64,000 bases of DNA, taken from assembly GCF_030814135.1 (NCBI RefSeq), contig NZ_JAUSUQ010000006.1, positions 124,001 through 188,000 of the forward strand, read 5' to 3'. Positions 8,966 through 17,686 of the stretch are shown one piece after another. The notes under the pieces were generated by a model. The model made no database searches. It was not told the origin of the DNA and saw only the letters and a list, made by a program, of their open reading frames with translations. Each line of letters opens with the position of its first letter. Position 1 is the first letter of the stretch. Made by a program: the position numbers and the translations under genes. The stretch is from Caldalkalibacillus uzonensis (GTDB lineage: Bacteria; Bacillota; Bacilli; Caldalkalibacillales; Caldalkalibacillaceae).

Positions 8966-9436
8966 ATGGGACAAACCTTTGAAGGGCATTTAGTCGGAAC
9001 TGGTTTGAAAGTGGGGATTGTTGTCGGACGGTTCAATGAATTTATTACTCATAAATTGCTGGGAGGCGCACAGGATGCCCTGATCAGACACGGGGTGGAC
9101 AAAGAGGTGATCGATGTGGCCTGGGTGCCGGGGGCTTTTGAAATTCCCCTGGCTGCCAAGCGTATGGCTGAAACAGGGGAGTATGATGCCATTGTGGCCC
9201 TGGGATGTGTCATTCGCGGCTCCACCCCCCATTTTGACTATGTCTGCAGTGAAGTATCCAAAGGTGTTTCCCGCCTCAATCTGGACCTGGACCTCCCCGT
9301 TATCTTCGGGGTGATCACCGCCGACACCATTGAACAAGCCGTAGAACGGGCCGGTACAAAAGCTGGCAACAAAGGCTGGGAAGCTGCTGTGACCGCCATT
9401 GAGATGGCCAATTTACTGCAACAATTGAAGCGTTAA
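8966..9436 (+). CDS. ribH: 6,7-dimethyl-8-ribityllumazine synthase
   Basis: Condenses the two branch products into lumazine, the substrate of RibE, and normally forms a 60-subunit shell. The 156-residue protein has [18 protein letters not shown], the phosphate-binding [14 protein letters not shown] with its catalytic histidine, [17 protein letters not shown] and the KGWEAA ending. ATG 8966 follows AAAAAGGAGAG at normal spacing; a longer upstream reading frame overlapping ribBA is rejected. No ribT follows; scpA comes next. Confidence 0.97.
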   Translation: MGQTFEGHLVGTGLKVGIVVGRFNEFITHKLLGGAQDALIRHGVDKEVIDVAWVPGAFEIPLAAKRMAETGEYDAIVALGCVIRGSTPHFDYVCSEVSKGVSRLNLDLDLPVIFGVITADTIEQAVERAGTKAGNKGWEAAVTAIEMANLLQQLKR

Positions 9437-9439
9437 GTG

Positions 9440-10204
9440 ATGCCTATGTTACAAATTAAACTGGACTCATTTGAGGGGCCCCTGGATTTGCTTCTGCATC
9501 TGATTGATAAGGCCGAAGTGGATATATATGATATCTCAGTCTCAGAGATTACGGATCAATATGTGGCCTATATTCACCAAATGCAACAACTGGAACTGGA
9601 GATTGCCAGCGAGTTTTTGGTGATGGCGGCCACGCTCCTGGCCATTAAGAGCAAGATGTTGCTGCCCAAAAAGGAGGAGTACACCTTTCAGCCCATGCTG
9701 GACATGGAACTGGAAGAAGAATATGATCCCCGGGAAGAGTTAATCCAGCGTCTTGTGCAATACAAGAAGTATAAACAGCTGGCTGCTTTGCTTAGGGAAG
9801 AGGAAGCCAAGCGCAGCCAGATTTACACCCGGCCAGCCGAAGATTTAACCGCTTTTGTTGACCGGGACGATGTCAATCCGGTGGCTAATGTCAGCCTGTT
9901 CGACCTGGTGGATGCACTCCAAGAAGTGTTGAAGAAAAAGGAAGAGGAACCCCTGAGCAAGGTGGAAAGGGACGAAATTTCCGTCAGTGAACGGATGAAA
10001 GAGATCAAAGACCGCCTGGTACGGGAACGGGAGATAACCTTTAACCAGTTATTTCAAGGCAAGCGGAGTAAAACACAGATAGTGGTCACTTTCCTTGCCC
10101 TCTTAGAGTTAATGAAAAAGAAGGAAGTGATTTGCCGGCAGGACCGGTTGTTTGCTGAGATTAAAATCTCGCTTGCGATGGAGGTACACGCCTATGGATC
10201 GTAA
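9440..10204 (+). CDS. scpA: Segregation and condensation protein A (kleisin)
   Basis: ScpA is the kleisin subunit that bridges SMC heads with ScpB in the bacterial condensin complex, acting on the nucleoid near origins. The N-terminal helix block KLDSFEGPLDLLLHLIDK is the family signature, followed by ASEFLVMAATLLAIKSKMLLP. A charged linker and a C-terminal winged helix follow, ending near SLAMEVHAYGS. About 254 residues. GTG 9437, ATG 9440 and ATG 9446 are all possible; none has a strong ribosome site. The gene abuts ribH, so translation is probably coupled. Confidence 0.94.
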   Translation: MPMLQIKLDSFEGPLDLLLHLIDKAEVDIYDISVSEITDQYVAYIHQMQQLELEIASEFLVMAATLLAIKSKMLLPKKEEYTFQPMLDMELEEEYDPREELIQRLVQYKKYKQLAALLREEEAKRSQIYTRPAEDLTAFVDRDDVNPVANVSLFDLVDALQEVLKKKEEEPLSKVERDEISVSERMKEIKDRLVREREITFNQLFQGKRSKTQIVVTFLALLELMKKKEVICRQDRLFAEIKISLAMEVHAYGS

Positions 10205-10781
10205 ACAGCTTTTGTCAGTCATCGAAGGATTGCTCTTTGTCGCCGGTGATGAAGGCTTGGAAGCCAAACAAATTGCTGATGTCCTGGAGATTAGAAAAGA
10301 AGCGGTTCCCCAGCTGATAGAGGAGATGAAGAAGCAGTTTAAACAACAAAACAGAGGGATTCAAGTGATTGAGATTGCCGGATCCTATCAGTTGACGACA
10401 CGGCCGGAGCACGCTCCTTATTTTGAAAAACTTGCTTATTCTCCCTCCCATGCCACCTTGTCCCAAGCAGCCCTGGAGACGCTGGCCATTATTGCCTACA
10501 AGCAGCCGGTAACCCGGGCCGAGGTGGAGGAAGTGCGGGGCGTGAAAAGTGAAAAAGCGATTAATACCTTGCTGAACAAGTCATTAATCAGAGAAGTAGG
10601 ACGTAAAGAAGGAACCGGACGGGCTATTCTGTATGGCACAACCAAGGAGTTCCTGGATTACTTCGGTTTGAACAGCCTTGATGACTTGCCTGAGCTGCCC
10701 GAGGACATCGATATGGACCAAGTGAAGGAGGAAGCCAATTTCCTGTTTTCTACCCCTCCCTCACAGATGCAGGAGGGATAA
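10194..10781 (+). CDS. scpB: Segregation and condensation protein B
   Basis: ScpB is a dimeric tandem winged-helix protein that binds ScpA and regulates the SMC complex. Features are the MDRKQLLSVIEGLLFVAG start, QLTTRPEHAPYF, and the LSQAALETLAIIAYKQPVTR block followed by VRGVKSEKAINTLL. Length 195 is typical. ATG 10194 has GGAGGT eight bases upstream, and the gene overlaps the end of scpA by 11 bases. A strong hairpin begins right at its stop codon, closing this transcription unit. Confidence 0.95.
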   Translation: MDRKQLLSVIEGLLFVAGDEGLEAKQIADVLEIRKEAVPQLIEEMKKQFKQQNRGIQVIEIAGSYQLTTRPEHAPYFEKLAYSPSHATLSQAALETLAIIAYKQPVTRAEVEEVRGVKSEKAINTLLNKSLIREVGRKEGTGRAILYGTTKEFLDYFGLNSLDDLPELPEDIDMDQVKEEANFLFSTPPSQMQEG

Positions 10782-10831
10782 ACCCTGTCTTTCTCCAATG
10801 GCTAAGGTCATTGGGGGACAGGGTTTATTTG
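10779..10831 (+). terminator. Terminator after scpB
   Basis: A long hairpin pairs AAACCCTGTC with GACAGGGTTT, with an inner CCAATG/CATTGG stem. It starts at the scpB stop and ends in TTTATTT. Confidence 0.75.
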
Positions 10832-10861
10832 CGTGATCAACCCGATGCCACGTTTTCAGTG

Positions 10862-10889
10862 TTCTATTCACCCTGGTTAAGCATATACT
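10862..10889 (+). promoter_or_regulatory. Possible sigma-E promoter for dacB-spmAB
   Basis: CATATACT (10882-10889) resembles the sigma-E -10 element (CATACAnT), with TTCTATT (10862-10868) 13 bases upstream. Mother-cell sigma-E control of dacB is known in B. subtilis, so position and family knowledge agree. The -35 match is only fair. Confidence 0.45.
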
Positions 10890-10934
10890 TGTACCAGCGT
10901 GTTTTAAGACTGGGATCAAGTGGTGGAGGGTGTT

Positions 10935-12065
10935 ATGGTGATACAACGACAGATCATGATTGTGCTGGTGATGATACTTTCTGTCCTGCTGGCACCTTAC
11001 CCGGCCGGTGCCGAGCCGGATGTATCTGCTCAGGCGGCCATATTGATGGATGCAGAATCCGGGCGTGTATTATTTGAGAAAAATGCTTATGAGCCGCTGC
11101 GTATTGCCAGCATTACCAAAATCATGACGGCGATTGTTGCCCTTGAGCATGGCGATTTAGAGGATGTGGTCACCACCTCTAAAAACGCCTATGGTGTGGA
11201 AGGTTCATCCATTTATCTTAGGCTGGGAGAAAAAATGACCTTGGAAGATCTGCTTTACGGTCTCATGCTTCGCTCAGGCAATGATGCAGCAATTGCCATC
11301 GCCGAGCATGTGGGAGGATCTGTAGAGGGCTTTGTCTTTTTAATGAATCAAAAAGCGGAAGAGTTAGGGATGCAGCAGACTCTGTTCAGCAATCCCCACG
11401 GCCTGGACACTCATGAGGAGCATTATTCAACCGCTTATGATATGGCTTTGCTCACCGCGTATGCCATGCAAAATGAGACTTTTGCCGAGATAGTGTCCAC
11501 ACAAAAGAAGACCGCCCCTTTGGAAGGAGAGAAATGGGACCGGGTTTGGTATAACAAAAACCGCTTGCTTTCCATGTATCCCTATGCTGATGGCGTGAAA
11601 ACGGGATATACCCAACGTGCCAATCGGACGCTGGTCTCCTCAGCAACTAAAGATGGCCACCGCTTGATTGCTGTGACATTAAATGCACCCGATGATTGGA
11701 ATGATCACATCAATATGTTTGAATACGGGTTTCAGAACTATACCCTGGTTACCTTGGCAGAAGAGGGGGAAACACTTAGGGATGAGCGTTTTGAGAGGAC
11801 AGATGGCCACTTCAAATATCTGAATGACTTTCGCTATCCCCTGCGTGAGGATGAACATCTCCAAAAACAGATTGTGATCGATCCCGCCTTTAAGCAAGAG
11901 GAGTTGGAGACGATTCCCAATCCAGCAGGCTATATCCATTACATTTTGGATAATGAACAGATCGGCCGAACACCAGTAGGATTTTTCTCTGTTGAACAGG
12001 ATGTCTCTGTCTGGCAAAGATTCAGAAGCATTTTTGACAACTTGCTGGGTGTTGGACATGGTTAA
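10935..12065 (+). CDS. dacB: Sporulation D-alanyl-D-alanine carboxypeptidase (PBP5*)
   Basis: A penicillin-binding carboxypeptidase that trims pentapeptide side chains and so limits spore cortex cross-linking from the mother-cell side. It has an N-terminal signal or anchor (MIVLVMILSVLLAPYPAGA), then the catalytic triad motifs SITK (S59-K62), SGN (114-116) and KTG (222-224). A C-terminal beta-rich domain follows. Length 376 is close to B. subtilis DacB. ATG 10935 sits behind GGAGGG, with GTG 10938 possible. The neighbours spmA and spmB identify it as dacB rather than dacF or dacA. Confidence 0.93.
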   Translation: MVIQRQIMIVLVMILSVLLAPYPAGAEPDVSAQAAILMDAESGRVLFEKNAYEPLRIASITKIMTAIVALEHGDLEDVVTTSKNAYGVEGSSIYLRLGEKMTLEDLLYGLMLRSGNDAAIAIAEHVGGSVEGFVFLMNQKAEELGMQQTLFSNPHGLDTHEEHYSTAYDMALLTAYAMQNETFAEIVSTQKKTAPLEGEKWDRVWYNKNRLLSMYPYADGVKTGYTQRANRTLVSSATKDGHRLIAVTLNAPDDWNDHINMFEYGFQNYTLVTLAEEGETLRDERFERTDGHFKYLNDFRYPLREDEHLQKQIVIDPAFKQEELETIPNPAGYIHYILDNEQIGRTPVGFFSVEQDVSVWQRFRSIFDNLLGVGHG

Positions 12066-12642
12066 TCTCATCTGGTTCAGTCTGATCGTCATCGGCATCA
12101 TCGTTGCCGCTCTAGAAGGGAACTTACAAAAAGTGAATGAAGCTGCCTTTGAAGGAGCTAAGGCAGGGGTGACCATATGTTTTGGGCTGATCAGCATTTT
12201 GGTGTTTTGGCTGGGCATGATGAAAATAGCACAGGAATCAGGTCTGTTACAAATTTTTGCCAAGATACTTAGCCCTCTTGCCCGGCGGCTGTTTCCTGAT
12301 GTGCCCAAGGATCACCCGGCTATGGGTTACATCCTGGCCAATATGAGTGCCAATTTGTTTGGTCTGGGCAATGCGGCCACCCCCATGGGCATCAAAGCGA
12401 TGGAAGAGCTGCAAAAGTTAAATCCAGACAAAGAACGGGCCACGCCTGCCATGATCACCCTGATGGCGCTGAATACGTCCAGCATTACGCTGATTCCGAC
12501 CACGATTATTGCCATCCGCCTCAACTACGGCTCCAGTAACGCAGTGGAAATTGTGGGAACCACGTTGTTTGCGACTTTGTGTTCCACTCTTATTGCTATT
12601 TTGGTAGACCGCTACTGCCGCCGGAATTATGGATACAAATGA
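12058..12642 (+). CDS. spmA: Spore maturation protein A
   Basis: A membrane protein needed with SpmB for full dehydration of the spore core. The 194-residue sequence starts MVNLIWFSLIVIGI and contains the conserved ANLFGLGNAATPMGIKAM stretch and NTSSITLIPTTIIAIR. These define a nucleoside-recognition (gate) domain with several membrane spans. ATG 12058 overlaps the last eight bases of dacB, so it is translationally coupled. The substrate of this gate-type protein is unknown. Confidence 0.95.
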   Translation: MVNLIWFSLIVIGIIVAALEGNLQKVNEAAFEGAKAGVTICFGLISILVFWLGMMKIAQESGLLQIFAKILSPLARRLFPDVPKDHPAMGYILANMSANLFGLGNAATPMGIKAMEELQKLNPDKERATPAMITLMALNTSSITLIPTTIIAIRLNYGSSNAVEIVGTTLFATLCSTLIAILVDRYCRRNYGYK

Positions 12643-12680
12643 TTAGCAGTGGTTTGGAAGAAAGAGGGGGAGGAGGATGA

Positions 12681-13214
12681 ATGTATACACTGATTACGAC
12701 CATTTCAGTCTGGGCCATTCCAACGTTAATTTGTTTTATTCTGGTCTATGGCCTGATCAAAGGTTTGCCAGTTTATGAAACCTTTGTAGAGGGGGCCAAG
12801 GACGGATTTGGTACGGCGGTCAACATCATCCCCCATCTCGTTGGTATGATGGTGGCCGTCTCCATCTTTCGGGCCTCAGGCGCTTTGGACTATCTGCTGG
12901 CCTTTATGTCTCCAGTGTTGTCTGTTTTGCATATCCCTGCCGAGATTGTGCCGTTGGCCATGATCAGACCCATCTCTGGTGCAGGGGCGTTGGCTATCAC
13001 TTCAGATTTAATTGAACAGTATGGACCGGACTCTTTTATTGGACGTTTGGCCTCCACCATGCAAGGCAGTACCGATACCACCCTGTATGTACTAACTGTT
13101 TACTTTGGGGCGATTGGCGTACGCAAAATCGGGTACGCCCTTAAAGTGGGACTGTTGGCAGACTTGGCCGGAGCCATTGCTGCCATTATCATTGTCACCA
13201 TTGTGTTTGGATAA
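12681..13214 (+). CDS. spmB: Spore maturation protein B
   Basis: Partner of SpmA in spore core dehydration. The 177-residue membrane protein has LICFILVYGLIKGLPVYE, FVEGAKDGFGTAVNIIPHLV, PISGAGALAI and TMQGSTDTTLYVLTVYFGA, all conserved in the family. It ends in a hydrophobic helix without a soluble tail. ATG 12681 is preceded by GGGGGAGGAGG only a few bases away. It is the last gene of dacB-spmA-spmB, with a terminator 24 bases downstream. Confidence 0.95.
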   Translation: MYTLITTISVWAIPTLICFILVYGLIKGLPVYETFVEGAKDGFGTAVNIIPHLVGMMVAVSIFRASGALDYLLAFMSPVLSVLHIPAEIVPLAMIRPISGAGALAITSDLIEQYGPDSFIGRLASTMQGSTDTTLYVLTVYFGAIGVRKIGYALKVGLLADLAGAIAAIIIVTIVFG

Positions 13215-13237
13215 TGGTCTGGGAAACAAGGAATCTT

Positions 13238-13270
13238 AAGCCGGGAAAACAGAAACCCGGCTTTTTGTTT
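13238..13270 (+). terminator. Terminator after spmB
   Basis: AGCCGGG (13239-13245) pairs with CCCGGCT (13256-13262), followed by TTTTTGTTT. Confidence 0.88.
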
Positions 13271-13407
13271 CGCTTAAAATGGTCAAAACTAATAATGCAC
13301 GACATTGAGATGCGTGACCGCGCTTTGCCGAATGAGGATTCTCAACTTGCTCTTCTGCTTGTCCTCTTGTAACAATCAGGGTAAGATGACTTATGAGGTG
13401 ACAACAC

Positions 13408-14127
13408 ATGGAACGATTGCAAAAAGTATTGGCCCATGCCGGCGTAGCTTCCCGGCGCAAAGCGGAAGAGTTGATTAAAGCAGGAAAAGTGAAAGTGAAC
13501 GGGCAAGTGGTCAGCCAATTGGGGACACTTGTTGATCCTGAGCAAGATCAGATTGCAGTAAACGAAAAAGAGATTGATACCGAGCGGAAGGTGTATTATT
13601 TGTTTTATAAGCCCACAGGTGTGATCACCAGTGTCAGGGATCCCCAGGGCAGACCTGTGGTTATGGATTTTTTCAGGCAGGTTCCGGAGCGGATCTATCC
13701 TGTGGGACGCTTGGACAGGGATACTTCCGGTCTGTTGATTCTGACCAATGACGGCGAGTTGGCCCACCGCTTGATGCATCCTTCTTTTCATGTGGATAAA
13801 GTTTACCGGGTCACTGTTCAAGGCATACCTAAGAAGCAAAAATTAAACAAGCTGGAGCGGGGCATCAGATTGAGAGATGGTTGGACAGCTCCTGCCAAAG
13901 TGGAGTGCCTCCAGCAAGATATTAAGCAAAACATAGCGGTAGTGCGCATCACCATTCATGAAGGGCGCAAACGGCAGGTGCGGCGCATGTTTAAGGCCAT
14001 CGGCCATCCGGTACTGGCCTTGCACCGGGAGCAATATGCTTTTTTAACCTTGAAGGGACTAAAAGAAGGGGAGTACCGGCAGCTTGATGCGGAAGAAGTG
14101 AAACGCTTAAAGGCGCTCGTCACATAA
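13408..14127 (+). CDS. rluB: 23S rRNA pseudouridine synthase, RluB family
   Basis: Isomerises a specific uridine of 23S rRNA to pseudouridine. An N-terminal S4 RNA-binding domain (MERLQKVLAHAGVASRRKAE onward) precedes the RsuA/RluB catalytic domain, with active-site aspartate D103 in GRLDRDTSGLLILTNDG. The late motif EGRKRQVRRMF contacts RNA. Length is 239. ATG 13408 follows GAGGTGACA. It lies between spmB and resA as in B. subtilis (ypuL), but has its own upstream gap after the spmB terminator. Confidence 0.95.
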   Translation: MERLQKVLAHAGVASRRKAEELIKAGKVKVNGQVVSQLGTLVDPEQDQIAVNEKEIDTERKVYYLFYKPTGVITSVRDPQGRPVVMDFFRQVPERIYPVGRLDRDTSGLLILTNDGELAHRLMHPSFHVDKVYRVTVQGIPKKQKLNKLERGIRLRDGWTAPAKVECLQQDIKQNIAVVRITIHEGRKRQVRRMFKAIGHPVLALHREQYAFLTLKGLKEGEYRQLDAEEVKRLKALVT

Positions 14128-14164
14128 CGTTCACATTTAGATGAGGGGCACAGTTGTGGTGATT

Positions 14165-14173
14165 TGTTATAAT
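14165..14173 (+). promoter_or_regulatory. Extended -10 promoter for resA
   Basis: TGTTATAAT is a perfect extended -10 (TGn plus TATAAT), 24 bases before the resA start. No good -35 hexamer lies 17 bases upstream (GGGGCA). This fits a promoter that relies on the extended -10 or on an activator. In B. subtilis the resA promoter responds to ResD and PhoP; no such box was confidently found here. Confidence 0.6.
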
Positions 14174-14196
14174 GAAGGCAAAAGGAGGCGTCTGAG

Positions 14197-14727
14197 ATGC
14201 GAAATAAACGGTATCTCCTGCGCGTGATTGTCTTGGGCATTATTGTTTTGGCCATTGGCAGTGCCTTTTTTACTGCTTATACCTCTGATGACACGCCGGT
14301 CAAAATTGGTGAACCTGCCCCTGACTTTGTCTTGGAAAACTTGCAAGGCGAACAGGTCCGGCTCAGTGATTACAAGGGGAAAGGGGTATTTATTAATTTC
14401 TGGGCTACCAATTGTCCGCCCTGCCGGGAAGAGATGCCGTACATGGAGACTCAATACCAACAATTTAAAGACAGGGGAGTCGAAATTATGGCGATTAATA
14501 TTGCCGAATCACGCCTGGCTGCTTCCCGTTTTGCCGAGCGGTACGGACTCTCTTTTCCCATCTTGCTGGATCAGGACCGCAGTGTCACCCACCGTTACGG
14601 AGTGATCCCCATTCCGTCATCTTTCTTTGTGGATGAAAACGGTATTGTGGTTGCCAAAGTGGAGGGCATGATGAGCGAGGAGATGATTAAGGAAAAGATG
14701 GAATCGATCGTCCCGCACGGAAAGTAA
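14197..14727 (+). CDS. resA: Thiol-disulfide oxidoreductase for cytochrome c maturation
   Basis: ResA is a membrane-anchored thioredoxin-like protein that reduces the haem-binding cysteines of apocytochrome c on the outer face of the membrane. An N-terminal anchor (LRVIVLGIIVLAIGSAFF) leads into a TlpA/ResA thioredoxin fold with catalytic C73 and C76 in WATNCPPCREEM and the cis-proline region IPIPSSFFVDENG. B. subtilis ResA has CEPC, so the dipeptide between the cysteines differs. Length 176. The ribosome site AAAGGAGG is strong. First gene of resABCDE. Confidence 0.95.
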   Translation: MRNKRYLLRVIVLGIIVLAIGSAFFTAYTSDDTPVKIGEPAPDFVLENLQGEQVRLSDYKGKGVFINFWATNCPPCREEMPYMETQYQQFKDRGVEIMAINIAESRLAASRFAERYGLSFPILLDQDRSVTHRYGVIPIPSSFFVDENGIVVAKVEGMMSEEMIKEKMESIVPHGK

Positions 14728-14820
14728 TGAGTCTCGTCTTAACGGCTGTCATGTTCAATTTATAGATCTTCTGCACAAGCCCACCTTCTGCACACTGATA
14801 ATGAAGTAGGTGAATCCAAC

Positions 14821-16428
14821 ATGGAACAATTACACTGTGAGTGTGGACATGTCAATCCCGCCGGAACGGAGCTTTGTGAACAATGCGGAAAACCATTTGA
14901 TGATGAAAACGGCCTTCTAAATATGCGCTATGAAGGAGCCGCTTTGCGGTCCAAGAAAAAACAGCAAACATTGATTGATCAAATTTGGAACTTTTTCGCT
15001 TCGGTTAAAGTGGGGGTATGGCTGTTGGTCATTACCCTCATCGCTTCCATGCTGGGCACGGTTTATCCCCAGCAGATGTACATTCCGTCGACCGCCGATC
15101 CGTATGAATACTACCCGGAAAATTACGGATTTGGGGGCTTTTTATATGTGACCCTGGGCTTTCATAACCTGTACAGTTCCTGGTGGTATGTGACCCTGCT
15201 GGTTTTGATCGGTATTTCCATCACGGTGGCCAGCATTGACCGCGGCGTTCCCTTGTACAGGGCCCTGAAAAGGCAGCGGGTCAAACGCCATCCCCAGTTC
15301 CTGAAACGCCAGCGGATCAGTGGCCAAACGACAGTAGAAGAGCCAGCACAGGTGTTGGAACAGGCCAAACAGGCCTTGGCCAAAATGCGTTATAAGGTAC
15401 GGGAAGATGACGGGGCTGTGATGGGAGAAAAAAACCGCTTCAGCCGCTGGGGTGCGTATGTGGTTCACCTGGGCTTGATTATACTGTTGTTGGGGGCCCT
15501 GTTACGTGTGATTCCTGGATTTACACTGGAACAGTATGTTTGGATCAGGGATGGTGAAACGGTGCCTGTGCCTGGCACTGATAACCGTTTCTACATTCAG
15601 AGTGAAGGTTTCACCTTAAAAGTGTATGATGAAGAAGTGGCCGGTGAAGAGGCGGAAGGAGAGCGGCAGCGTTTCATTCCTGAAGATTTCATTACGGAGG
15701 CCGTGCTGTACGAAAATATGGCAGATGCGTCAGGGCAAATGAACCTGCAAAAAGTAAAGGAGCATACTATTCGGGTTAACCATCCGCTGCGCTATGAGGG
15801 TCTCTCGTTTTACCAGTCTGATTATGTTATGAACGAATTTAGCGCGTTCACGTTCGCCTTGACGGAGAAAGAGACGGGTGAGGTGATCGGGCGGCTGACT
15901 GTTGATCTGTTTGATCCGGCTCCTGCATATCACTTGGATGGGGGCTATGAGGTTCACTTACTGGAGTATTACCCCGACTTTGAAATGGATGCTAGGCAGC
16001 AGCCTCAAACCAAAAGCCGGATTCCCAATAACCCTGCCTTCATTTTCAAAACTGTCACTCCGGACAACCCTGAGGGTGAAAAAAGCATGGTGCTGATCGG
16101 ACAAACCATAGAAATGCCGGGGCAAGAAAATCAATATGCCTTGAAGATCAGCGATGTGGAGTTTAATCATGTGACCGGATTAATGGTGCGCAAGGAACGG
16201 AGTTTGCCCGTGATTTATGTTGGTTTGGGCATTACGATGATCGGTTTGATCATGTGTTTCTACTGGCAGTACCGGCGGATTTGGCTCCAGCAAGAAGGCA
16301 GTCAGATTTTGCTGGCAGCCCATACCAACAAGAACTGGTTCGGGTTTAAAAAAGAAGTTGGGCAATTGATTGATCAGGTGGGTCTTCCCCTTGACAAGGA
16401 GACTCTGGACAAGGAGGAATCAAGCTGA
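14821..16428 (+). CDS. resB: Cytochrome c biogenesis protein ResB
   Basis: ResB is one of two membrane components of the System II haem delivery and ligation complex. The N-terminus carries a small zinc-ribbon-like knuckle (C6, C8, C19, C22), as in Bacillus ResB. Membrane spans follow: VGVWLLVITLIASMLGTVYP, YVTLLVLIGISITVAS, VVHLGLIILLLGALL and, near the end, IYVGLGITMIGLIMCFYW. A large extracytoplasmic domain lies between the last two. Length is 535. The stop codon overlaps the resC start in the arrangement TGATG, implying coupled translation. Confidence 0.95.
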   Translation: MEQLHCECGHVNPAGTELCEQCGKPFDDENGLLNMRYEGAALRSKKKQQTLIDQIWNFFASVKVGVWLLVITLIASMLGTVYPQQMYIPSTADPYEYYPENYGFGGFLYVTLGFHNLYSSWWYVTLLVLIGISITVASIDRGVPLYRALKRQRVKRHPQFLKRQRISGQTTVEEPAQVLEQAKQALAKMRYKVREDDGAVMGEKNRFSRWGAYVVHLGLIILLLGALLRVIPGFTLEQYVWIRDGETVPVPGTDNRFYIQSEGFTLKVYDEEVAGEEAEGERQRFIPEDFITEAVLYENMADASGQMNLQKVKEHTIRVNHPLRYEGLSFYQSDYVMNEFSAFTFALTEKETGEVIGRLTVDLFDPAPAYHLDGGYEVHLLEYYPDFEMDARQQPQTKSRIPNNPAFIFKTVTPDNPEGEKSMVLIGQTIEMPGQENQYALKISDVEFNHVTGLMVRKERSLPVIYVGLGITMIGLIMCFYWQYRRIWLQQEGSQILLAAHTNKNWFGFKKEVGQLIDQVGLPLDKETLDKEESS

Positions 16429-17645
16429 TGAATGAGACATTAATCAGTTTCAGCAGCACCTCATTACTGACAGCGTTTATTCTCTACCTGGTATCTACTG
16501 TGTTTTTCGTATTTACCGTGACAGGACGAACAAAATCTGCACAGGAAAAACAGAAGATTAAACAAAAGTGGGGCAGGCTAGGGTTTGCTCTGACCACTGT
16601 CGGATTTATTTTGCATGCAGCTTACTATATCATGCGCTGGATCGGTCAGGGGCACGCCCCTGTTAGCTCCATGTTCGAGTTTATGAGCTTTTTGGCCATG
16701 ATGACAGTGCTGGGCTTTATAATTATATATAATATGTATAAGACCACGACGCTTGGCGTTTTTGTTTTGCCGTTGGCTGTGACACTATTGGGCTGGGCCT
16801 CGGTCTTTGATACAACACCCCAGCCGCTGATTCCAGCTCTGCAAAGCCATTGGTTAAAATTGCACGTGTCAACAGTTGCTTTGGGTGAAGGTTTGTTCGC
16901 TGTCGGTTTTGCGGCCGGACTGATGTATATTATCCGTACGGTTGATCAGAACAAATCATCCTGGCACACCGTTACCCTCGAATGGTGTTTGGCATCTATT
17001 TTAATGCTGGTTGGCTTTATTGCCCTTGTTATCACGTTCTCTGCCCTGGATTACGAAGTTCAGTTTAATTACATCAACGAGCGCGGACAGGAGCAGGTGA
17101 TTACCTATGCCTTGCCTGCTTTGGCCGGACCTTACCAAGGGGAGCAATTGACGCCGGAGCGCATGAGCCCGCTGATTGAAACGCCGTCCTGGATGCAGGG
17201 ACGGGATGCCCCACGCAAATTTAATACTTTGGTCTGGTCCGTGCTGTGCGGGGGAGTCATGTACTTACTTTTGCGCCTGTTGGCCAGGAAGCGGCTGGGT
17301 GCGGTCATTCAGCCCTGGCTGGCCGACTTAAAACCCTCCATGCTGGATGAGATCAGTTACCGGGCTATTGTTATTGCTTTTCCTATCTTTACCCTGGGCG
17401 GCCTTGTCTTTGCCATGATTTGGGCTGAAGAAGCTTGGGGCCGGTTCTGGGGCTGGGACCCCAAAGAAGTTTGGGCCCTGATTACCTGGCTGTTTTATGC
17501 AGCCTATCTCCATCTGCGCTTAACCAAGGGCTGGGAGGGCCTGAAATCAGCCTGGTTAGCCGTGCTTGGATTTGTCATTATTATGTTCAACCTGGTATTT
17601 GTCAACCTGGTGATATCCGGTCTGCACTCCTATGTATCAGGTTAA
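16428..17645 (+). CDS. resC: Cytochrome c biogenesis protein ResC (CcsA/CcsB family)
   Basis: ResC is the haem-handling partner of ResB. It is a multi-span membrane protein of 405 residues with the tryptophan-rich haem motif WGRFWGWDPKEVWAL and several conserved histidines at membrane ends, for example in LKLHVSTVALGEGLFAVGF and in YLHLRLTKGWEG. ATG 16428 overlaps the resB stop and has AAGGAGGAAT upstream. It ends 41 bases before resD, which probably belongs to the same operon. Confidence 0.95.
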   Translation: MNETLISFSSTSLLTAFILYLVSTVFFVFTVTGRTKSAQEKQKIKQKWGRLGFALTTVGFILHAAYYIMRWIGQGHAPVSSMFEFMSFLAMMTVLGFIIIYNMYKTTTLGVFVLPLAVTLLGWASVFDTTPQPLIPALQSHWLKLHVSTVALGEGLFAVGFAAGLMYIIRTVDQNKSSWHTVTLEWCLASILMLVGFIALVITFSALDYEVQFNYINERGQEQVITYALPALAGPYQGEQLTPERMSPLIETPSWMQGRDAPRKFNTLVWSVLCGGVMYLLLRLLARKRLGAVIQPWLADLKPSMLDEISYRAIVIAFPIFTLGGLVFAMIWAEEAWGRFWGWDPKEVWALITWLFYAAYLHLRLTKGWEGLKSAWLAVLGFVIIMFNLVFVNLVISGLHSYVSG

Positions 17646-17686
17646 CAGGGTTTTAAAGTTTATCTTAATCCGTGGAGGAGATGTCA

